Shown piece by piece: positions 59,242 to 64,000 of a DNA stretch of 64,000 nt. How positions within the stretch are numbered: the stretch's first letter is position 1; each line of letters begins with the position of its first letter. Origin of the DNA: Gaiellasilicea sp963731615 (GTDB lineage: Bacteria > Actinomycetota > Thermoleophilia > Gaiellales > Gaiellaceae); assembly GCA_963731615.1 (NCBI GenBank), contig CAVSWD010000004.1:73160-137159 (forward strand). The letters are read 5' to 3'. The position numbers were made by a program, and so were the translations under genes. Below the pieces are notes generated by a model. The model was not told where the DNA came from, made no database searches, and saw only the letters and a list, made by a program, of their open reading frames with translations.

Positions 59242-60345
59242 GTGACACCGCGCGTCGCGATCGTCGGCTCCGGGCTCGGCGGGTTCGTCGCGTACGCGAC
59301 GCTGCGACACAGCGGGCTCGAGCCGGCCGAGATCGCCGTCTTCGGCGACGACCCCGATCCGGCGGGCGCCTGGCGGCCGCGCGCGGCCGCGATCCGGCAG
59401 AAGCTGATGCGCTCCGAGAGCGACGGCCATTGCTGGCCGACCTCGTTCCCGGGTCTTGCCGCCCGCGAGGCTGCGCGCCGACGCGACCTCGCGCCGCTGC
59501 TGCTCAGCGTCTTCGACCGCTACCGCCCGACGGTGGCGGTGTTCCTCCGCAGCGTCGACGAGCTCCGTGCGAGCAGCCGCTGGGACGAGAGCTTCCGGCC
59601 TGCGCGGATCGAGCAGGTTCGGGCGGTCGACGGCGGCTTCGAGCTGGACGGACACGGCGTCTTCAGGCACGTCCTGCTCGCACCCGGCCATCCGGGCCTG
59701 CTGCGGCCGCCCGAGCTCGTGCAGGATCCGCGCGCCGTCCATGCCTACGAGCCGCACGAGTACGCCGAGCGCGTGACGGTCGTCGGTGCCGGCATGGCCG
59801 CCGCGACCGAGTGGCTGAACGCGCTCGAGGCGGGCGCGGAGGTCGTCTCGGTGCGTCGTCGCGAGCCCGCCCGGCGGCCGCTCAACGTCGCGCGGCCCCT
59901 CTTCACGAAGCGTGGCCTCGCGCCGTTCCATGCCACGCCCCGCGCCGAACGCGCGGAGTTGCTGCGGCGCCTCGGCGAGCCGTCCTATCCGCCGGGGCGC
60001 AGCTGGGACGAGCCACTCGCCGCGGCCGCGCGCGACGGGCGGTTCCGCGTCGAGCCGGCGCTGAACGGCGCCGGACAGGTGATCTGCGCCACCGGCTTCA
60101 AGCAGGGCTTCGAGCACGACCCGCTGCTCGCGGGGCTTGTCGCAGAGCACGGGCTCGAGACCGAGGAGCGCTGGATCGTCCTGGCGAACGACTCGACCGT
60201 TCCGGCGCTGACCGACCGGAAGCGGACCCTTTCGCTGGCCGGTGTTCCGGCCCAGTGGGCCTACCCGGCGGCGGACACGCTCGTCGGGATGAAGTATGCG
60301 GCGCGGCGCTTCGCGAGGAAGGTGGCAACGTGTCCTACACGCTGA
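59242..60345 (+). CDS. FAD-dependent oxidoreductase-like protein, substrate unknown
   Basis: This 367-residue protein starts at GTG 59242, six bases after the permease stop. It has the dinucleotide-binding loop VAIVGSGLGGFVAYATL (GxGxxG), then AVFGDDPDPAGAWRPR, and a second loop VTVVGAGMAAATEWLNALEAG for NAD(P)H. VICATGFKQG is the ATG-type motif closing FAD in flavin monooxygenase-like proteins. The pattern resembles a shortened FMO or SidA-like enzyme. It overlaps the following membrane protein gene by 16 bases and appears to be in the same transcript as the sugar importer. Confidence 0.78.
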   Translation: MTPRVAIVGSGLGGFVAYATLRHSGLEPAEIAVFGDDPDPAGAWRPRAAAIRQKLMRSESDGHCWPTSFPGLAAREAARRRDLAPLLLSVFDRYRPTVAVFLRSVDELRASSRWDESFRPARIEQVRAVDGGFELDGHGVFRHVLLAPGHPGLLRPPELVQDPRAVHAYEPHEYAERVTVVGAGMAAATEWLNALEAGAEVVSVRRREPARRPLNVARPLFTKRGLAPFHATPRAERAELLRRLGEPSYPPGRSWDEPLAAAARDGRFRVEPALNGAGQVICATGFKQGFEHDPLLAGLVAEHGLETEERWIVLANDSTVPALTDRKRTLSLAGVPAQWAYPAADTLVGMKYAARRFARKVATCPTR

Positions 60346-61511
60346 GAGGCAGGCTCGAAACCCGGCTCGCGGCCGCGCTGGTGCCCTTCCTCGTCGCGGC
60401 GATACTTGCCCCGGTTCTGCACGCCTGGTGGCCGCTCGAGCTCGTCGGCGTCATGGTCGGGATCGGGCTCCTGCTCGACGTCACGCTCTACCACCGCCTG
60501 CTCCCTTACCAGCCCGGCTGGGCCGCGGTCCCGCTCGGTCTGCTCGAGCTCACGCTGACGGTGGCCGTCGCGCGCGCTCTCGAGCTGGACGCCCCGCTGC
60601 GGCCGGCGCTCGCGCTCTTCGCAGCCTCCTGGCTCGTCCTCCAGCTGCTCGCGCACGCGGGCCTGCCGCTGCTACGGCTGACGTGGCCGGAGGACGGCGG
60701 TGAGCTCGGGCGCGGAGGTCGTGTGCTGGTGTTCGCCGCGCCGGCCGCGCTCCTCGCCGTGGTGGGCACCGCCTGGGCGGTCGAGCCTCCCACCGTCCGG
60801 CTGGCTGCGGGCATCCACCGAGGCCCGCTCATCCTCGATCACGCCCAGACGGTCGTCGGACGCCGCGGCACCGTCGTCGAAGGCGGCATCGTCATCACCG
60901 CCGACGACGTCACCGTTCGCGGCCTCACCGTGCGCGGCGGCACCAACGGGATCGAGGTCGACGGCGCCGACAGCGTCGAGCTCGATGATGTCGTGATCGA
61001 GGGCGCCGAGCTCGACGGGATCAAGGTACGCCGGGGCCAGGTCGAGATCCACGACTGCCTGATCCGGTCGCTGCCCGGCGCCTACACGCAGGGAATCGAC
61101 ATCTCATTCGGATTCGACCTCGCACCAAGCCGCGTCGAGCGCTGCACCGTCGTCGGTGGGCGGGAAGGGATCGTGACGCACTTCGCACGCGTCCTCGTGC
61201 GCGACAACCGCGTCAGCGACACCGAGCTGCGCGCGATCACGATGACGGAGATGTCGATGGGGACGATCGAGGACAACGAGGTGGCGGGCGCGCTCGGCGT
61301 CGGCATCTTCTGCGGCGACTACTCGCACTGCGAGATCGAGGACAACGCCGTCGCGGATGTCGAGCCCGACCATGCGTCCGGCGACAGCACGCGTCTCGGC
61401 GTGGCGATTCAGGCGCATTTCGGCGCCGAGGCGACGCTGGACGGCAACGACGTCGTCCGCAGCCCCGGTGGCGTCGCCGCGTTCGTCGACGCCACCATCG
61501 AGCACGAGTGA
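60330..61511 (+). CDS. Membrane protein with C-terminal right-handed beta-helix
   Basis: This 393-residue protein starts at GTG 60330 with GGAAGG upstream. The N-terminal half has about five helices (FLVAAILAPVLHAWWPLELVGVMVGIGLLLD, GLLELTLTVAVARALEL, LFAASWLVLQLLAHAGLPLL, VLVFAAPAALLAVVGTAWAV). The C-terminal about 230 residues form a pectate-lyase-like parallel beta-helix (NosD/PbH1 repeats): VEGGIVITADDVTVRGLTVRGGTNGIEVDGADSVELDDVVIEG and CTVVGGREGIVTHFARVLVRDNRVSDTELRAI. Such helices bind or cut polysaccharides; no catalytic residues can be assigned. It overlaps the neighbouring genes on both sides. Confidence 0.8.
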   Translation: MSYTLRGRLETRLAAALVPFLVAAILAPVLHAWWPLELVGVMVGIGLLLDVTLYHRLLPYQPGWAAVPLGLLELTLTVAVARALELDAPLRPALALFAASWLVLQLLAHAGLPLLRLTWPEDGGELGRGGRVLVFAAPAALLAVVGTAWAVEPPTVRLAAGIHRGPLILDHAQTVVGRRGTVVEGGIVITADDVTVRGLTVRGGTNGIEVDGADSVELDDVVIEGAELDGIKVRRGQVEIHDCLIRSLPGAYTQGIDISFGFDLAPSRVERCTVVGGREGIVTHFARVLVRDNRVSDTELRAITMTEMSMGTIEDNEVAGALGVGIFCGDYSHCEIEDNAVADVEPDHASGDSTRLGVAIQAHFGAEATLDGNDVVRSPGGVAAFVDATIEHE

Positions 61512-62758
61512 CAGCGCGCCTGCAGCTGATCGCCCGGACGGGGCACCCGGACTTTCTCGACCTCCCCTGGGAGCAGCCGCTGGCCGAATGGGGCTCCGAG
61601 CGCATCGTCGAGGTCGTCATCGGCATCCACCGCCACGTCGTGCGCTTCGTCGAGTACGAGGGCACGCCGGGGCCTGCGATCTACGCGATCAAGGAGCTGC
61701 CGGCGCACCTCGCGCGGCGCGAGTACACGCTGCTGCGGAGGCTCGCCGCGGACGAGATGCCCGTGGTCGAGGCGGTCGGCGTCGTCACCGAGCGAGGCGA
61801 GGGTCTCGAGTGCGCCCTGATCACCCGGCACCTCGACTACTCGCTCCCCTTCCGAACGTTGTTCGCGCGCGGCAGCGTGCCCGACCTGCGGCTGCGACTG
61901 CTCGACGCGGGTGCCGAGCTGCTCGTCCGCCTCCACCTGGGTGGGTTCTTCTGGGGCGATTGCTCGCTCTCGAACACACTCTTCCGCCGCGACGCCGGCG
62001 CCCTGGCCGCCTACCTCGTCGACGCCGAGACCGGCGAGCTGCACCCGAGCCTCTCAGACGGCCAGCGGCAGCACGACCTGCTGATCGCCGAGGAGAACGT
62101 GGCGGGCGAACTGGCGGATGTCGAGGCGCAGCTCGAGCGCGAAGGCGAGCTCGCCCCGGAGGAGACGGCTGCCGAGCTGGTCGCACGGTACGAGTCGCTC
62201 TGGGACGAGCTGACCCACGAGGAGAGCTTCGGCGACGACTCGCGCTACCGGATCGACGAGCGCCTACACCGGCTGAACGAGCTCGGCTTCGACGTCGACG
62301 AGCTCGAGCTCGTCGCGGGCGAGGACGGCTACCGGCTCCGCCTCAACCCACACGTCGTCGAGCCCGGCCACCACCGGCGGCGGCTGCATGCGTTGACCGG
62401 CCTGACGGCGCAGGAGAACCAGGCGCGACGCCTGCTCAACGACCTTGCGCGCTATCGCGCCGAGCTCGACCGTGCCGGCAAGCGGCCGATCCCCGAGACC
62501 GTCGCGGTGCACCGCTGGCTGTCCGAGGTCTTCGAGCCGGCCGTCGCCGCGATCCCGGGCGAGCTCTGGGGCAAGCGCGACGCCGCGGAGGTCTTCCACG
62601 AGGCGCTCGAGCACCGCTGGTTCCTCTCGCAGGAGGCGGGCGAGGACATCGGCCTGATGCCGGCCGTGCAGGCCTACGTGGCCGACGTCCTCAGCCATGC
62701 GCCCGACGAGCGCGCGGTGCTCGAGCCCGCCAGGGAGCCGGACGACGAGGAGGCTTAG
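61508..62758 (+). CDS. DUF4032 protein with kinase-like fold
   Basis: This 416-residue protein starts at GTG 61508, overlapping the preceding stop (GTGA). A lipopolysaccharide-kinase-like segment lies at about 35-190: IYAIKELPAHLARREYTLLRRL (Lys and Glu of the N-lobe), ALITRHLDYSLPFRTLF (hinge), LHLGGFFWGDCSLSNTLFR (catalytic loop, HxGxxxGDxxxxN) and YLVDAETGEL (metal-binding Asp). The C-terminal DUF4032 block follows (HVVEPGHHRRRLHALTGLTAQENQARRLLNDLARYR). The family is typically actinobacterial and its substrate unknown. The stop overlaps the convergent cyclophilin stop. Confidence 0.87.
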   Translation: MTARLQLIARTGHPDFLDLPWEQPLAEWGSERIVEVVIGIHRHVVRFVEYEGTPGPAIYAIKELPAHLARREYTLLRRLAADEMPVVEAVGVVTERGEGLECALITRHLDYSLPFRTLFARGSVPDLRLRLLDAGAELLVRLHLGGFFWGDCSLSNTLFRRDAGALAAYLVDAETGELHPSLSDGQRQHDLLIAEENVAGELADVEAQLEREGELAPEETAAELVARYESLWDELTHEESFGDDSRYRIDERLHRLNELGFDVDELELVAGEDGYRLRLNPHVVEPGHHRRRLHALTGLTAQENQARRLLNDLARYRAELDRAGKRPIPETVAVHRWLSEVFEPAVAAIPGELWGKRDAAEVFHEALEHRWFLSQEAGEDIGLMPAVQAYVADVLSHAPDERAVLEPAREPDDEEA

Positions 62759-63210
62759 GTCAGCTCGACGCGGTCGATCGTGATCGGCGTCAGCGGCTTG
62801 TCACGGGAGTCGCGCTCGGCCTGCGAGATCTCCTCGGCCACGTCCTGGCCGCTCGTGACCTTGCCGAAGACGGTGTGCTTGCCGTCGAGCCACGGCGCCG
62901 CAGCGGTCGTGACGATGAAGAACTGGCTCCCGTTCGTAGCCGGGCCGGAGTTCGCCATGGCGAGCGCGCCGCGCTCGACCTTGTGCTCGTTGAACTCGTC
63001 CTCGAACTGGTAGCCGGGACCGCCGGTGCCGGTTCCCTCCGGGCAGCCGCCCTGGATCATGAATTCGGGGATGACGCGGTGGAAGATGAGCCCGTCGTAG
63101 AAGCCGTCGCCGGCGAGCTTGGTGAAGTTCTCGACGGTCTTCGGCGCCTCCTCCGGGTAGAGCTCGATCTCGATCGGTCCTGCACTGGTGTGGAGCGTCG
63201 CTGTGGTCAT
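62755..63210 (-). CDS. Cyclophilin-type peptidyl-prolyl cis-trans isomerase
   Basis: This 151-residue, signal-less cyclophilin starts at ATG 63210. It has the core APKTVENFTKLAGDGFYDGLIFHRVIPEFMIQGGCPEGTGTGGPGYQFEDEF (FHRVIPxFMIQGG with the catalytic Arg), then LAMANSGPATNGSQFFIVT and LDGKHTVFGKV. The length is that of small cytosolic PpiB. It catalyses proline isomerisation in protein folding. It stands alone, convergent with DUF4032 and divergent from the FtsH-like gene. Confidence 0.95.
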   Translation of the reverse strand: MTTATLHTSAGPIEIELYPEEAPKTVENFTKLAGDGFYDGLIFHRVIPEFMIQGGCPEGTGTGGPGYQFEDEFNEHKVERGALAMANSGPATNGSQFFIVTTAAAPWLDGKHTVFGKVTSGQDVAEEISQAERDSRDKPLTPITIDRVELT

Positions 63211-63300
63211 GGCTGGACGGTAACGAACGGGGCTCCCTTAACGAGCGGCTAACAGAATCCGCCAATCCAACCGGCCGGAACCGGGTCTAAACTCCGTAGA

Positions 63301-64000
63301 TGGCGACTGCGGAACAACCCCTCGCAGGACTTTCCCAGGCATCGCCTGCCGCCTCGACCGAGCTGGCCGACCAGTGGCGCCGGCTGACCCGCGCCGCGAC
63401 CGCGGTCTTCCTGCTCACGAGCCCGGCGCTCTCCCTCTACTTCCACGAGTACAGCGGCTGGAGCTGGCTTTGGTCGATTCTCGCAACGCTCGGCACGTCA
63501 TCGTCTGTCGTGGCGTCGTCGACATCATCTTCAGGCGTGCGATCCCCTGGCCGAGCCTCTTCGGCTCCGACAGCGAGCAGCTTCGTCAGGAGGACGTCGT
63601 CGCTCGCCGCCGCGCGTGGTTCTGGCGCTTCTGCGGTCAAGGTCGGGATCTTCGTGGGCGCCCTCGTCCTCCTTGGAAGATCTCTTCATGCCTGCGGCAA
63701 CAGGCTTCGATCCTCGGTCTCGATCCTGCCGCTCGCCGCGATCATGCTCGTCTTCCTGATCTTCAACTTCATCATTCTCTTCGGGCCGTTGCTGATGATG
63801 AACCTGTCGCAGGTTCGCGGGTTCGAGCCCGGCGACGCGGAATGGGGCGTGCGTCTCGCCGACGTCCGCGGTCAGGCGGAAGCGAAAGAGGAAGTACGTC
63901 GCGTCGTCAGCCTTTGGCAATCGGGCGATGCATTCGAGCGGGCCGGCGGCAAGCGCGAGCGGGGCCTGCTCTTCCTCGGCGCGCCCGGGACCGGGAAGAC
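63301..64000 (+). CDS. FtsH-like membrane AAA protein, 5' part only; two compensating frameshifts
   Basis: ATG 63301 opens a frame still open at the window edge (233 codons). An N-terminal hydrophilic stretch precedes a helix pair (AATAVFLLTSPALSLYF). The segment then reads best in another frame between about 63500 and 63633: VDIIFRRAIPWPSLFGSDSEQLR, ARRRAWFWRF. The first frame returns with VKVGIFVGALVL, PLAAIMLVFLIFNFIILFGPLLMMN, VRLADVRGQAEAKEEVRRVV and the Walker A GAPGTGK at the edge. The two opposite one-base shifts leave the frame open but garble about 45 residues. If it continues as a normal FtsH it is a membrane-bound ATP-dependent protease, but only the N-terminus is seen. Confidence 0.7.

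Noticed and set aside
1..64000. CRISPR arrays, rRNA genes, insertion sequences and integrases
   Set aside because: None seen: no regularly spaced direct repeats, no transposase or recombinase motifs, no rRNA signature sequences.

Overview
The window is about 64 kb of very GC-rich, gene-dense DNA with many GTG starts and 1-4 base overlaps between consecutive genes. Gene content (manganese catalase, class II ribonucleotide reductase, an ECF sigma factor with a long Ala/Pro tail, a WhiG/FliA-type sigma factor, PIG-V mannosyltransferase, DUF4032, DUF6328, DUF7144) points to a soil or freshwater actinobacterium, most likely of the class Thermoleophilia. The placement is inference: no rRNA is present.

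Layout. 1-3.8 kb: a methyltransferase, a pyridine nucleotide-disulfide oxidoreductase, a flavin reductase and two small membrane proteins. 3.9-12.6 kb: a lipid-modification locus. Six overlapping minus-strand genes (FAD amine-oxidase-like protein, DUF1365, two cyclopropane-synthase-like methyltransferases, a PlsC acyltransferase, a DUF1295 reductase) face a delta-9 desaturase across a short intergenic region with a strong palindrome; a DMFase-like secreted protein follows downstream. 12.7-21.4 kb: a stress and DNA-repair stretch with DUF72, UdgX, a zinc alcohol dehydrogenase, Mn catalase, three copies of a small CxCx4C protein family, MpsC/DUF2294, DUF6766, tRNA-Thr(CGT) and a small GGDEF protein. 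21.4-30.2 kb: ECF sigma, holB-tmk, then envelope polysaccharide genes (epimerase, PIG-V, LytR_C, O-antigen ligase). 30.4-33.2 kb: nrdJ. 33.2-37.9 kb: a secreted clan GH-A glycosidase, a TetR/MFS efflux operon with a readable promoter and two operators, DUF4396, and a decapitated AAA ATPase. 38.3-48 kb: amino-acid and redox enzymes (aldo/keto reductase, broken ornithine cyclodeaminase, threonine dehydratase, cystathionine gamma-synthase), a sigma factor, an AlkZ/YcaQ-type glycosylase, and an ArsR-AHSA1-hydrolase operon that appears to be transcribed leaderless. 49-54.2 kb: SDR, glycogen debranching-type glucosidase, GT4 and MATE in one overlapping operon. 54.3-62.8 kb: a sugar ABC importer followed by an FAD protein, a membrane beta-helix protein and DUF4032. 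62.8-64 kb: a cyclophilin and the start of an FtsH-like AAA protein.

A recurring oddity is the single-base frameshift: about a dozen otherwise well-conserved genes are broken by one base, often inside short runs of G or C. The density suggests consensus errors in the assembly rather than a dozen true pseudogenes, and gene calls here should be read with that in mind. Clearer biological novelties are a nested palindromic element fused onto the end of an ABC permease gene, an ABC permease with an inserted Cna-B-like extracytoplasmic domain, the CxCx4C family around the catalase, and the lipid locus.
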